In this document: positions 46,767 through 55,775 of the stretch, piece by piece | Layout of the letters: each line of letters begins with the position of its first letter | Position numbering within the stretch: the stretch's first letter is position 1 | Assembly: GCF_023156385.1 (NCBI RefSeq) | Contig: NZ_JAKZAK010000016.1 | Span: 1 to 64,000, forward strand | Source: Marinobacter xestospongiae | GTDB lineage: Bacteria > Pseudomonadota > Gammaproteobacteria > Pseudomonadales > Oleiphilaceae | Length of the DNA: 64,000 bases | Direction: 5' to 3' | The notes under the pieces: generated by a model | Database searches by the model: none | Told to the model about the DNA's origin: nothing | Seen by the model: only the letters and a program-made list of their open reading frames with translations | Program-made: the position numbers and the translations under genes

Positions 46767-48146
46767 CTACAGCCCGCCCTCTGTGAGTTTGGCCGGATCG
46801 AGCAGGCGTTTCAGCTCTTCCCGGGAGAGGTCGGTTTGCTCTTCGGCGACATCAATGATGGCGCGTTTTTCCCGGTAGGCCTGCTTGGCGATCTCGGCGG
46901 CTTTGAGGTAGCCGATGATGGGGTTGAGTGCGGTCACCAGAATGGGGTTCTGGTGCAGGGCTTCGGTGAGTTTGTCGTCGTTGACGGTAAAGGTGGCGAT
47001 GGCGCGATCGGCCAGCAGACGGCTGCTGTTGCTCAGCAGTTCAATGCTTTCCAGCAGGTTGCTGGCGATCATCGGCAGCATCACGTTGAGTTCGAAGTTG
47101 CCGGACTGACCGCCAATGGTAATGGCGGCGTCGTTGCCAATGACCTGGGCGGCAACCATGGCGGCGGCTTCCGGAATCACCGGGTTGACCTTGCCGGGCA
47201 TGATCGAGGAGCCGGGCTGCAACGCCTCCAGGGCGATTTCGCCAAGTCCCGCCAGCGGTCCGGAGTTCATCCAGCGCAGGTCATTGGCGATTTTCATCAC
47301 CGTGGTGGCGGTGGCCTTGAGCTGGCCGGACAGGGCCACGGCGGTGTCCTGGGAGCCGATCAGGGCGAAGAAATTGGCCGCCGGCGTGAACGTCAGATTG
47401 GTGAGGTTGCTGAGGTTGCCGTTGAAGACCCGGGCGAAGTCAGGGTGGGCATTGATGCCGGTACCGACAGCGGTGCCGCCCTGGGCGAGGGTCTGGACCG
47501 CCGGCTGCAGGGCCTCCAGTTGGTGGATGTTCTGCGCCACCTGGGCCCCCCAGGCGCGCAGGGTCTGGTCCATGCGTACTGGCATGGCGTCCATCAGGTG
47601 GGTGCGACCGGTCTTGCAGTACTGCTTGACGGCATCAGCCTTGGTCTCGATGGCATCCTGAAGATGGCGCAGCGCCGGCAGCAGGCGGTCGTTGAGTGTC
47701 AGGGCGGCACTGACGTGAATGGCGCTGGGAATCACGTCGTTGCTGCTCTGGCCGAAATTGACATGGTCGTTGGCGCCAATGGTTTCACCAGCTTTGGCGC
47801 TGGCCAGAGTGGCGATGACTTCGTTGGCGTTCATGTTGGAACTGGTGCCGGAGCCGGTCTGGAAGATATCCACCGGAAAGTGGGTCATCAGCCCGTCGTC
47901 GGCCAGCAGGTCGGAACAGACGCTGACGATGGCGTTGGCCTGCGCCGGGGTCAGGCATTCCAACTGGCGGTTGCTGGTGGCCGCGGCGGACTTGATCAGG
48001 ATGAGTGCACGGATGAAGGCTTCCGGCATGCCCCGGCCACTGATCGGAAAATTGTTGACCGCGCGCTGGGTCTGGGCGCCGTATAGGGCGTTGGCCGGTA
48101 CCTCCAGCTCGCCCATGCTGTCACGTTCAATGCGGGTTTGGGTCAT
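46767..48146 (-). CDS. fumC: Fumarate hydratase class II
   Basis: FumC converts fumarate to L-malate without an iron-sulphur cluster, so it can replace iron-dependent fumarase when iron is short or superoxide is present. The 459-residue protein has the signature GSSIMPGKVNPVIPEA and TGSGTSSNMNANEV. ATG 48146 follows AAGGAGCCACA; the longer frame upstream would overlap the small gene at 48172. It is 25 bases after that gene and downstream of a Fur box. Confidence 0.96.
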   Translation of the reverse strand: MTQTRIERDSMGELEVPANALYGAQTQRAVNNFPISGRGMPEAFIRALILIKSAAATSNRQLECLTPAQANAIVSVCSDLLADDGLMTHFPVDIFQTGSGTSSNMNANEVIATLASAKAGETIGANDHVNFGQSSNDVIPSAIHVSAALTLNDRLLPALRHLQDAIETKADAVKQYCKTGRTHLMDAMPVRMDQTLRAWGAQVAQNIHQLEALQPAVQTLAQGGTAVGTGINAHPDFARVFNGNLSNLTNLTFTPAANFFALIGSQDTAVALSGQLKATATTVMKIANDLRWMNSGPLAGLGEIALEALQPGSSIMPGKVNPVIPEAAAMVAAQVIGNDAAITIGGQSGNFELNVMLPMIASNLLESIELLSNSSRLLADRAIATFTVNDDKLTEALHQNPILVTALNPIIGYLKAAEIAKQAYREKRAIIDVAEEQTDLSREELKRLLDPAKLTEGGL

Positions 48147-48171
48147 TGTGGCTCCTTGGTGTGGTGGCCGG

Positions 48172-48513
48172 TCAGGCCAGGAAATAGTGGCTGAGCACCG
48201 AGAGTTCGTGGCGCAGTCGCTGGATGCGGGCACGCTCGCGCCGGGTGCTGGCAAGCCGGTTCAGGGCGATGATGGGAACGCAGATCTGGTCCAGGCACAG
48301 GCAGCGCCAATGGCGGGCGACGCAGGGATCGCAGATGGCTTCCAGCAGGGTATGGTAGGCCCGCAGGTAGGCGGCGCGTTTGTCACCCGAGCTGTTACAG
48401 CGTTCCGCCCGGGCGCAGCTGAGGCTGAGGTAGCGGATCAGCAGTCGTGGGTGGTCCGGCTCGCTGCCGTGGCGAATCCGGGCTTCCAGTGTCCGGTAAC
48501 TGTTGGTGTCCAT
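48172..48513 (-). CDS. FagA-like small protein upstream of fumC
   Basis: A 113-residue, arginine-rich protein with HWRCLCLDQ and several cysteines (CARAERCNSS, CDPCVARHWRCLCLD). In Pseudomonas a short gene fagA precedes fumC under Fur control; position, size and the HWR-LCLDQ motif suggest a relative, but I am not certain. Cysteines could bind metal. ATG 48513 follows AGGAAGACGAACATC. It probably forms an operon with fumC. Confidence 0.6.
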   Translation of the reverse strand: MDTNSYRTLEARIRHGSEPDHPRLLIRYLSLSCARAERCNSSGDKRAAYLRAYHTLLEAICDPCVARHWRCLCLDQICVPIIALNRLASTRRERARIQRLRHELSVLSHYFLA

Positions 48514-48588
48514 GATGTTCGTCTTCCTGCTGTGCCTGCGCCCGCCACTGGCGCGACTTGGCCAGGCGGTTCGCCATCCTTAATGGCT

Positions 48589-48607
48589 AACGAGAATCAT
48601 TATTATT
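48589..48607 (-). promoter_or_regulatory. Fur box upstream of the fagA-like/fumC operon
   Basis: The minus-strand sequence AATAATAATGATTCTCGTT matches the Fur 19-mer GATAATGATAATCATTATC at most positions. It is about 75 bases before the minus-strand start at 48513. Iron repression of fumC fits the known fagA-fumC arrangement. Confidence 0.65.
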
Positions 48608-48788
48608 TAGTGGGTAAGGTTGGTCAAGCCGGGCGTTCACACTTCGTAACCAAACTGTCACCTTTGTACAGTTGTTGTACGCCATTTCGGTGCGGAGACT
48701 ACAAGGTCCAACATTCAAATAATAAAAAGGCGAACCGTTAGCAGCGGATGGACTTAGTTGCTGGCGAGGCTGCCCAGGAGACCTACCC

Positions 48789-50039
48789 ATGAGTATCAGG
48801 ACCGTACTCCTCTGTGCGTGTATTTGGCTTGTCACCGGCGCGACCGCGCTCGCCGAACCGATCCGGCTCGGACTCAACTACCCTCAAACCGGCCGTTACA
48901 AGGACCAGGGCCTGCAACAGCGCCTGGGCGCCTTTCTGGCGGTGGATGAGATCAACAAGGCTGGCGGCGTGATGGGCCGACCACTGGAACTGGTGATCCG
49001 TAACACCCGTGGTGAACCCGAACAGGGCGCTGAAAACACCGCGGAGCTGATTGATCAGGAAGGTGTCGACATGGTGTTCGGCGGGGCCTCCAGCTCGGTG
49101 GTGATCGCCTCCGGCAAGGTGGCACGGGACCGTGACCGGGTGTACTTCGGTACCCTGACCTACTCGAACGCCACCACCGGCAGTGAGGGTCACCGGCACA
49201 TGTTCCGTGAACCCTACAACGCCTGGATGTCGGCCAAGGCGCTGAGCCGTTACCTGCAGCGGCAGCATGCCAACGATCGCTACTTCTACATCACCGCCGA
49301 CTACACCTGGGGCTGGTCCACCGAGGAGTCCATGCGCAACTTCTCCAACACCGCGGACACCCAGGTGCATCCCGGGGTGCACACGCCCTTTCCGCGGGCC
49401 CGGATCACCGATTACCGCGCTGCCCTGGAGCAGGCTGCAGCCAGTGATGCTGACGTGCTGATGCTGGTGCTGTTTGGCGACGATATGGTGCGGGCACTCA
49501 ACATTGCCTATGAGATGGGGCTGACCGAGCGCATGCAGGTGGTGGTGCCGGGTCTGACCCTGGGCATGGTGCGTCAAGTGGGACCGACCATCATGCAGGG
49601 CGTGATCGGCGCCGCACCCTGGGTCTGGAACCTGCCCTATGAGCGCGGCTATCCCCGTGGCCAGGCGTTTGTTGACGCCTTCTCCGAGCGCTATGAAATG
49701 CGCCCCTCATCGGTAGCGGCCTCGGCCTACAGCACCGTGTACCAGTACAAGGAGGCGGTGGAACGGGCCGGCACTACCCGCACCAGCAGCGTGATTGAAG
49801 AACTGGAGGGGCATCGTTACAGCTTCCTCAAGGACGAGCAGGAATGGCGTGAGTTCGATCACCAGAACGTACAGACGGTGTACGTGGTCAAGGTCAAGGA
49901 GCGGGAACTGGTGATGGAGGACGAATACAGCTCTGACTACTTCCACATCGTCGATTCCATGCCCGGCGAACAGGCCGCCCAGACCCGCGAGGAATGGGAA
50001 CTGCGCCGCAAGGGGGCGGGTAAGCTGACTTCGCTGTAG
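48789..50039 (+). CDS. Solitary type I periplasmic binding protein
   Basis: A 416-residue periplasmic binding protein of the branched-chain amino acid/urea/amide type (Leu/Ile/Val-BP fold) with a signal peptide (about 1-22, GATALAE). LGLNYPQTGRYKDQGLQQRLGAFLAVDEINKAGGVMGRPLELVIRNTRGEPEQGAENTAELI is characteristic. The ligand is unknown. No ABC ATPase or permease gene adjoins; the next gene is a membrane diguanylate cyclase, which raises the possibility of a sensing role. The stop lies within the 17-bp tandem repeats. Confidence 0.88.
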   Translation: MSIRTVLLCACIWLVTGATALAEPIRLGLNYPQTGRYKDQGLQQRLGAFLAVDEINKAGGVMGRPLELVIRNTRGEPEQGAENTAELIDQEGVDMVFGGASSSVVIASGKVARDRDRVYFGTLTYSNATTGSEGHRHMFREPYNAWMSAKALSRYLQRQHANDRYFYITADYTWGWSTEESMRNFSNTADTQVHPGVHTPFPRARITDYRAALEQAAASDADVLMLVLFGDDMVRALNIAYEMGLTERMQVVVPGLTLGMVRQVGPTIMQGVIGAAPWVWNLPYERGYPRGQAFVDAFSERYEMRPSSVAASAYSTVYQYKEAVERAGTTRTSSVIEELEGHRYSFLKDEQEWREFDHQNVQTVYVVKVKERELVMEDEYSSDYFHIVDSMPGEQAAQTREEWELRRKGAGKLTSL

Positions 50040-50104
50040 TGCTGATCTCTTAGTAGTGCTGACCTGGTAGTAGTATTGGCCTGGCAGCAGTGCTGACCAG
50101 GCTT
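50037..50104 (+). repeat. Four tandem 17-bp repeats overlapping a stop codon
   Basis: Units TAGTGCTGATCTCTTAG (50037), TAGTGCTGACCTGGTAG (50054), TAGTATTGGCCTGGCAG (50071) and CAGTGCTGACCAGGCTT (50088) are adjacent, 17 bases each, with increasing divergence. The first begins at the TAG stop of the binding protein. They lie in the leader of the diguanylate cyclase. Confidence 0.75.
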
Positions 50105-50128
50105 TAGCACAGACAAGGCTCCAGTCAC

Positions 50129-50180
50129 ACGCCCTCAGGTATGGTCGACGACGTCGGTTTCGGCTATACCTTGAGGGCGT
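50129..50180 (+). terminator. Strong hairpin before the diguanylate cyclase
   Basis: ACGCCCTCAGGTAT (50129-50142) pairs with ATACCTTGAGGGCGT (50166-50180) with one bulged base. The loop is GC-rich and could fold further. Only three Ts follow, so termination would be partial; it may set the ratio of binding protein to cyclase. Confidence 0.6.
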
Positions 50181-50210
50181 TTCCCCGAACATGAGCCGAT
50201 GGAGCCCCTC

Positions 50211-51533
50211 ATGAGCCGCATCAAATCCTTCTGGCAGCAGCGGTCCCTCAAGTTCTGGTTGGCCAGCGGCCTGGTGATGACCATCGCGCCGGTGTGTCTG
50301 CTGGCGGTGCTGGGTTACCTGCGTTTTCACAGTGAAATAGTGCAACCGCTGGTGGCGGTGACCGAAGAGCAGAGTCAGGTGCTGCAGCCGTTGAACCAGA
50401 TCGAAATCAATCTCTGGGATGTGTCCCGGGCGGTGGTGGATTATGCCGCCACTGGTCAGCGGGGGTATGCGGACAGCTACGTTGAACACCGTGACCTTAT
50501 TGACCAGGCCTTTGTCCGGCTGGAACAGGCGGTAGCCGGGCAACCCCTGCTGGAACAGGATGTACGCCAGGCCCTGGCGGACTGGCGGGCCGTGACCGGA
50601 GACTCTGAACAGGTGCTGGGGCTGCCATCACGAATGATGGACGCCAGCCGGAGTCAGCCCCTGCTGGCGTTCGAGGACGATATCGATCGCCTCGGCCACG
50701 ACCTGGGTAAACTGTTCGAGGATGTCCGGCTGGCCAACGAAGCCAGCCACCGCCGGGCCCTGGTCGCCATCACGCGATTCGATCAGCTCGCCCTGGCGGC
50801 GCTGTTGCTGTCCGTGGTATTCGGGGTGCTGGGGTTGTGGATCATCAACCGGTCGCTGATCGACAGCATGAACCGGCTGTCTGACGGCGCCATGAAGTTT
50901 GCCGATGGCGACCCGGACCATCGCATCGAGGTCCGTATTCCCTATGAGCTGGCGGGCGTGGCGGAAACCTTCAACACCATGCGCAGCAAGATCCTGTTGC
51001 AACAGCGGGAGCTGGAGACTGCCGCCATCACTGACAGCCTGACCGGGCTCCACAATCGCCGCCATTTCGATCGGATGCTGGCCCAGGAGTGTCTGCGGGC
51101 GGAACGCTTTGGCCAGCCATTGGCCCTGGTGTTGTGTGACATCGACCACTTCAAGAAATTCAACGACAACTACGGTCACCAGAACGGCGACCGGGTCCTG
51201 AAGGCGGTCTCCGAGGCCTTGCACGATGCGGTTCGCCAGGTGGATGTGGTGTGCCGCTACGGTGGTGAGGAGTTCGCGGTGATCCTGCCCAACTGTGATC
51301 GTGAACAGGCGGGTGAGGCGGCGGAACGCCTGCGTCAGACCATGGCGGCATTATCCGTCCAGCTGGCTGATGGCCAGACGGTGGCTATCAGTGGCAGTTT
51401 CGGGGTGGCGATTCAGTCGGATCAGGACACCGACCCGGAGACGCTGATCCGCCGTGCCGACGATGCCCTGTACGATTCCAAGCGCCACGGTCGCGACCGG
51501 GTAACGCTGGCGGCCGCGACCGAGGTGACTTGA
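50211..51533 (+). CDS. HAMP-GGDEF membrane diguanylate cyclase
   Basis: A 440-residue inner-membrane enzyme: helix (about 15-37), periplasmic helical sensor domain (about 38-190), second helix (about 191-212), HAMP (about 213-265) and GGDEF domain with GGEEF at 351-355. The inhibitory site R342-Q-V-D345 is intact. ATG 50211 has GGAG eight bases upstream; a start at 50199 is possible. It follows the solitary binding protein, which could present its ligand to the periplasmic domain. Confidence 0.9.
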   Translation: MSRIKSFWQQRSLKFWLASGLVMTIAPVCLLAVLGYLRFHSEIVQPLVAVTEEQSQVLQPLNQIEINLWDVSRAVVDYAATGQRGYADSYVEHRDLIDQAFVRLEQAVAGQPLLEQDVRQALADWRAVTGDSEQVLGLPSRMMDASRSQPLLAFEDDIDRLGHDLGKLFEDVRLANEASHRRALVAITRFDQLALAALLLSVVFGVLGLWIINRSLIDSMNRLSDGAMKFADGDPDHRIEVRIPYELAGVAETFNTMRSKILLQQRELETAAITDSLTGLHNRRHFDRMLAQECLRAERFGQPLALVLCDIDHFKKFNDNYGHQNGDRVLKAVSEALHDAVRQVDVVCRYGGEEFAVILPNCDREQAGEAAERLRQTMAALSVQLADGQTVAISGSFGVAIQSDQDTDPETLIRRADDALYDSKRHGRDRVTLAAATEVT

Positions 51534-51534
51534 G

Positions 51535-51987
51535 TCACTCCAGTACTTGCGGCCAGTGAGCATTGGCCTGACGGATAAAGCCCGTGGTGTCCGCCAGCCA
51601 GCGATCCTGGATGTCCTGGTTGTAGTTCAGGTACAGCCGGCCATCGACGATGCTCCAGTGCTGCGGATCGCCTTTCGCCAGGTAGCCCTGGCTGACCGCC
51701 CAGGCACAATAGCCGCCATAGGCGGGGGCGTAGCGTTCCGGGTTGGCCTCGAACCTGGCCTGGTGATCGGCGCTGGCGAAGCGCCACTGGGCGCCCTGAT
51801 ACTCACTCTGGAAGTCCGCTGAGCCTTTCAGCGCCTGGCCCTGCTCGAAGTAGCCAACGACATCGAAGCCGCCGGCGCCGGTGTTGGACAGCAGTCCGGT
51901 GTAGACGGGGTCTTCCCCCGCCCGGGCCAGCGATGCCACGGTGGTCAGCAGTAGAATCATGATGGTGCGTTGCCAGACGGCGTTCAT
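51535..51987 (-). CDS. YHS domain-containing protein
   Basis: A 150-residue secreted protein (signal about 1-23, SLARAGED). The YHS-type core is VVGYFEQGQALKGSADFQSEYQGAQWRFASADHQARFEANPERYAPAYGGYCAWAVSQG, common in small periplasmic proteins of unknown metal-related function. The C-terminal part mentions WSIVDGRLYLNYN, also conserved. It converges with the cyclase, with one base between the stops. Confidence 0.85.
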   Translation of the reverse strand: MNAVWQRTIMILLLTTVASLARAGEDPVYTGLLSNTGAGGFDVVGYFEQGQALKGSADFQSEYQGAQWRFASADHQARFEANPERYAPAYGGYCAWAVSQGYLAKGDPQHWSIVDGRLYLNYNQDIQDRWLADTTGFIRQANAHWPQVLE

Positions 51988-52166
51988 TGCGATGTCCTCA
52001 TGCAGACAGGATGGTTGCTCTTGGACACCGCTGTCGCGGGATTGTTACAGCCGCTGCCGAGCGCCTTTCTGTGTGATGGCTAACCGCCTTTAAGGTCAAT
52101 GGCTTGCATCAGCCCCGGGGGCGGCGCAAACTGATGCCCGTCCGTGATCTGGCCAGTGAGACCCCC

Positions 52167-52877
52167 ATGTGCCCAGTCCCCGATTCTGATTCCTCCTCAC
52201 ACCGGGATGCCCTGCTCCAACGCTCCTGGCAGCGCGCTTGGACGGGCCTGTCGCCCACTCGAAGCGGTACCGGTGATGCCCTTTGCCAGCAGCTGTTAAC
52301 GGCCTGGCAGGAGCCCCAGCGCCACTACCACACCTTGCAGCACCTGAGCGAATGCCTGCTGACGTTCGAGCACCAGCGACACCATTGCCAGCAACCTGCC
52401 GAGGTGGAGATGGCATTGTGGTTTCACGACGCGGTTTATCAGGTGCGCTCTGGCGACAATGAGGCCCGCAGCGCCGAGTGGGCCCGGCAGGCGTTGGCGG
52501 AAGCCGGTATCGCTGAGTCCCGGGTTGATCGGGTGGTGGCGCTGGTGATGGCGACCTGCCACGGTGCCGACGAAGGCAGCACCACGACATCCGGCGATCC
52601 CGACCGGGCCCTGCTGGTGGATATCGACCTGGCCATTCTGGCAGCGGAGCCGGCGCGATTCGCCGAGTACGAACTCCAGGTCCGCCAGGAGTACCGCTGG
52701 GTGCCGGGCTGGCTGTATCGACGCAAACGTCGTCAGGTGCTTGCCGGCTTTCTGGAACGCACGCGGCTGTATCAGACGCCGGCGTTGTACCAGAGCTGGG
52801 AGACTCGCGCCCGGGACAACCTTCGCCAGGCCCTGGGGCTGGCGGGAGAAACAAACCGTCAGGGAGAAAGGCAATGA
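52167..52877 (+). CDS. HD-domain hydrolase-like protein
   Basis: A 236-residue predicted metal-dependent phosphohydrolase: HYHTLQHLSECLL (His cluster), ALWFHDAVYQ (HD pair), ATCHG and DIDLAILA (last aspartate). This is the short HD family without a known substrate. Start is uncertain: ATG 52167 is chosen, but 52104 and 52134 are in frame. The stop overlaps the next gene (ATGA). Confidence 0.8.
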   Translation: MCPVPDSDSSSHRDALLQRSWQRAWTGLSPTRSGTGDALCQQLLTAWQEPQRHYHTLQHLSECLLTFEHQRHHCQQPAEVEMALWFHDAVYQVRSGDNEARSAEWARQALAEAGIAESRVDRVVALVMATCHGADEGSTTTSGDPDRALLVDIDLAILAAEPARFAEYELQVRQEYRWVPGWLYRRKRRQVLAGFLERTRLYQTPALYQSWETRARDNLRQALGLAGETNRQGERQ

Positions 52878-53524
52878 CCAGAGCAATACGGCTGGAATCC
52901 ATCAACGTCGGTGCCAGTGAGCCCATCGCCATCGGCAAACGGGTGCAGCAAACCGGCATCCATAAACGCCCGGTATCGGGGCCGGTTGAGGTTGGCATTG
53001 AGGGTGTCGCCGGGGATGTGATCGTTGATGGCCGTCATCACGGTGGCGTCGACCAGGCGGTCTACCTCTACAGCCGTGAGGACTACGATTGGTGGTCGGC
53101 GCAGTTGCAGCGTGAGTTGGCGCCGGGGATATTCGGTGAGAACCTGACCCTGTCCGCCTTTCCCGAGCAGCCTCTGCGTATTGGTGACCGGTTGCGGATT
53201 GCCGATGTGGTGCTGGAACTGTCGGCTCCGCGCATTCCCTGCGCCACCTTTGGTGCCCGGATGGCCGACCCGCAGTTCGTTGCCCGCTTCATCGATGCCG
53301 CCCGACCCGGAGTCTATGCCCGGGTACTGCAAGGCGGCCGCCTGGAGGCAGGTGCAGACGTGCAGTTCGAGCCGGTTGCGACACCGTCGGTCACGGTGGC
53401 GGAGATGTTCACATTGTGGGTCAGCAAACCCCGTGATCCGGCGCGGATGGAAGCACTGCTGGCAACACCGGTGTCCGAGCGCAGCCGGGCCAAGCTGGCG
53501 TCCTGGCTGGCCAGGCCGGACTGA
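52874..53524 (+). CDS. MOSC domain protein, YiiM-like
   Basis: A 216-residue MOSC protein: VDGRHHGGVDQAVYLYSREDYDWW, GIFGENLTLSAFPEQPLRIGDRLRIADVVLELSAPRIPCATFGARM (with the conserved cysteine) and a C-terminal extension of three helices. YiiM relatives reduce N-hydroxylated bases with a Mo cofactor. It is translationally coupled to the HD gene. Confidence 0.9.
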   Translation: MTRAIRLESINVGASEPIAIGKRVQQTGIHKRPVSGPVEVGIEGVAGDVIVDGRHHGGVDQAVYLYSREDYDWWSAQLQRELAPGIFGENLTLSAFPEQPLRIGDRLRIADVVLELSAPRIPCATFGARMADPQFVARFIDAARPGVYARVLQGGRLEAGADVQFEPVATPSVTVAEMFTLWVSKPRDPARMEALLATPVSERSRAKLASWLARPD

Positions 53525-53672
53525 GCCGCCGTCAGTGGGGCGTGGTTATAGCCAGGTGCAGCAGCGGGAATGGCCGGGACTGATCGCCAATTTTGCGGTT
53601 GCCGGCTTGACCATTCTGTCAGCCATGGGATCATGGCTCGCTCAATGGACTGACTGACAGGTTAACCCCTTC

Positions 53673-54269
53673 ATGTACCGAATTTTGTCGCTGCTGTGTC
53701 TGCTGGTGCTGGCCGGATGCCAGAGCACCCCGGATGCCCCTTCCCCGGCGTCGTTGCACGCCGACCTGCCGCCGGCTTATGACGCCACCTTCGTGACTCC
53801 GGAAACCCTGCTGGCGGTCGCTGGTGACCACGCGGCCCTGGGTGTGGTCCTCGCCGGCGATGGCGCGACGCAGCGCCTGCTGCCGTTGTCCCAGCGTGGC
53901 CGTTTCGGCGGTTATCCCGCCCGAGACCGCAATGTGGTGGCGGTGATTCCCCGTGGTACCCCTCTCAGCCTGGTGAACCTGCTTGACTACCCGTCGACGG
54001 TGGGACAAGGCAGCGACTATCGGGTGGCGGTGCTGGCCTACCAGGGGCAGCAGTATCTGTTTGCACCGGTCAAGCGTACCGAGCAGGGGATCGACTGGCT
54101 GGTGAGGGCAACCGATTGCCGCCGCCGTTCAGCCTGTGCCTACTGGCAGACGCAGCTGGAGCACTGTACCGAAACCGGGGAATGCCACAGCGCCCTGGAG
54201 CTGGCCAACCAGCTACTGCGTCATGAAGAGCCAGACATCGACCCGACGTCAGTGGCCCGGGAGCCGTAG
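53673..54269 (+). CDS. Hypothetical lipoprotein
   Basis: A 198-residue protein with a clear lipobox (LVLAGC, Cys16) followed by QSTPDAPSPASLHAD and a beta-rich domain. Four late cysteines (CRRRSAC, CTETGEC) suggest two disulphides. I do not recognise the family. It has no operon partner; the aminotransferase downstream is 122 bases away. Confidence 0.7.
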   Translation: MYRILSLLCLLVLAGCQSTPDAPSPASLHADLPPAYDATFVTPETLLAVAGDHAALGVVLAGDGATQRLLPLSQRGRFGGYPARDRNVVAVIPRGTPLSLVNLLDYPSTVGQGSDYRVAVLAYQGQQYLFAPVKRTEQGIDWLVRATDCRRRSACAYWQTQLEHCTETGECHSALELANQLLRHEEPDIDPTSVAREP

Positions 54270-54390
54270 CCCCGCCAGCAGTGCCTCCAGCCCGGCCGGG
54301 TGCTTGAGTAAAACACTCGAATTGGAGGGCGGGACCGGAGTATTCTTGGGGGTTTGGGCAAGTCCTGACTGGCTAGAAGGAGATACCGCA

Positions 54391-55575
54391 GTGTTTGAGC
54401 AGCTCGATCCCCCGGCAGAAGATCCGATTCTCTCGCTGACCGTGGCCTACCGGGACGACCCCCGGGACGACAAACTGGACCTCGGCATCGGGGTCTATCG
54501 CAACGCCGCCGGTGCGACGCCGGTTATGGCTGCCGTGCGGGAGGCGGCGTTGCGTATCGCCGAGGAACAGGACAGCAAGAGCTACGTCGGCCTCGCCGGC
54601 AATGAGGTGTTCAACCAGGCGCTGACCTCGCTGCTGTTGTCCGGCACCCCGACCCTGGATCGTGCCGCCACCATCCAGACTCCCGGTGCCAGCGGCGCTT
54701 TGCGCATGCTCGGAGAGCTGATTGCCTACGCCCGCCCCGGTGCCAGGGTGTGGATCAGCCGGCCCAGCTACGTTAACCACCAGCCGGTGATGGAAGCCTG
54801 CGGACTGGAGGTGCGCGAGTACCCCTACTTCGATCCGCACAGCAAGCGGGTGGATGAGGCCGCGATGCTGGCCCAGGTGGCAGAGCTGGGGCCGGAAGAC
54901 GTGCTGCTGTTGCACGGCTGTTGTCACAACCCGACCGGTGCCGACATTTCCTGGGAAAGCTGGCAGGCGATCGCCGACATGGCCGAGCGTCAGGGCTTCC
55001 TGCCGTTTGTGGATCTGGCCTACCAGGGCTTTGGTGACGGTCTGGAGGGCGATGCCCGTGGTTTGCGGCACCTGGCAGAACGGCTGCCGGAGCTGTTGAT
55101 TGCCACCTCCTGCTCGAAGAACTTCGGGCTCTACCGTGAGCGCACCGGTGCTGCGATTGTGATCGGCGAGAGTCTGGCCCATGCCCAGCGTGCCAAGGGC
55201 CACATGCAGCGGATTGCGCGGGCGACCTACACCATGCCGCCGGACCACGGCGCCGCCATCGTTGCCCGGGTGCTCAACGACGACAGCCTGACCCAACAGT
55301 GGCGGGATGAGCTGGATGGCATGCAGCAGCGCATCGTGCGTCTGCGTCAGCAGCTGGTCACGGCATTCCGGGAAGCCAGTGACAGCGACCGCTTTGACTA
55401 CTTTGCCAGTCACCGCGGCATGTTCTCCGTCACCGGCCTCAGCAACGAGCAGATTGCCCGTCTACGCCAGGATCATGGCGTCTACGTTGTGGGTGGTGGT
55501 CGTGTGAACGTCGCTGGCCTGAGTGAAAGTCGCATCGACAAACTGGTCGAGGCGTTCCTGGCCGTAGGCGCCTGA
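54391..55575 (+). CDS. Aromatic amino acid aminotransferase
   Basis: A PLP-dependent class I aminotransferase, 394 residues, of the aspartate/tyrosine group. It has KSYVGLAGNEVFNQAL, LLHGCCHNPTGADISWESWQ, FVDLAYQGFGDGL and the PLP lysine in ATSCSKNFGLYRERTGA. It should transfer amino groups between aromatic amino acids or aspartate and 2-oxoglutarate. GTG 54391 is selected because GAAGGAGATACC lies just upstream; a longer upstream frame lacks homology. Confidence 0.93.
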   Translation: MFEQLDPPAEDPILSLTVAYRDDPRDDKLDLGIGVYRNAAGATPVMAAVREAALRIAEEQDSKSYVGLAGNEVFNQALTSLLLSGTPTLDRAATIQTPGASGALRMLGELIAYARPGARVWISRPSYVNHQPVMEACGLEVREYPYFDPHSKRVDEAAMLAQVAELGPEDVLLLHGCCHNPTGADISWESWQAIADMAERQGFLPFVDLAYQGFGDGLEGDARGLRHLAERLPELLIATSCSKNFGLYRERTGAAIVIGESLAHAQRAKGHMQRIARATYTMPPDHGAAIVARVLNDDSLTQQWRDELDGMQQRIVRLRQQLVTAFREASDSDRFDYFASHRGMFSVTGLSNEQIARLRQDHGVYVVGGGRVNVAGLSESRIDKLVEAFLAVGA

Positions 55576-55715
55576 TCAGCATCTTCCCCGTGCTCGCCAG
55601 CAACCTTTAGCCTGGCGAGCCTCCTCGCTTTGCCTTCCCTGTTGTGTTCACCGTCCCTGCCTGCAAGCGGGGAGCAGTGCGGTATGGATTGCCTTTCGCA
55701 GTCACAAAATTATAG

Positions 55716-55734
55716 AATGCGAATCGTTTTCATT
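55716..55734 (+). promoter_or_regulatory. Fur box upstream of the FecI-like operon
   Basis: AATGCGAATCGTTTTCATT matches the Fur 19-mer well, with the typical AAT-CATT ends. It is about 42 bases before the sigma factor start, where it would block the promoter when iron is plentiful. Confidence 0.7.
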
Positions 55735-55775
55735 AATGGCCATGCCGTTTCCTCTCATTGTCTTCAGGGCTTGTC

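Noticed and set aside
53556..53657. A 33-codon GTG-started frame with one hydrophobic helix (REWPGLIANFAVAGLTILSAMGSW)
   Set aside because: No ribosome binding site and no known homologue; too short to support, though a small membrane peptide cannot be excluded.
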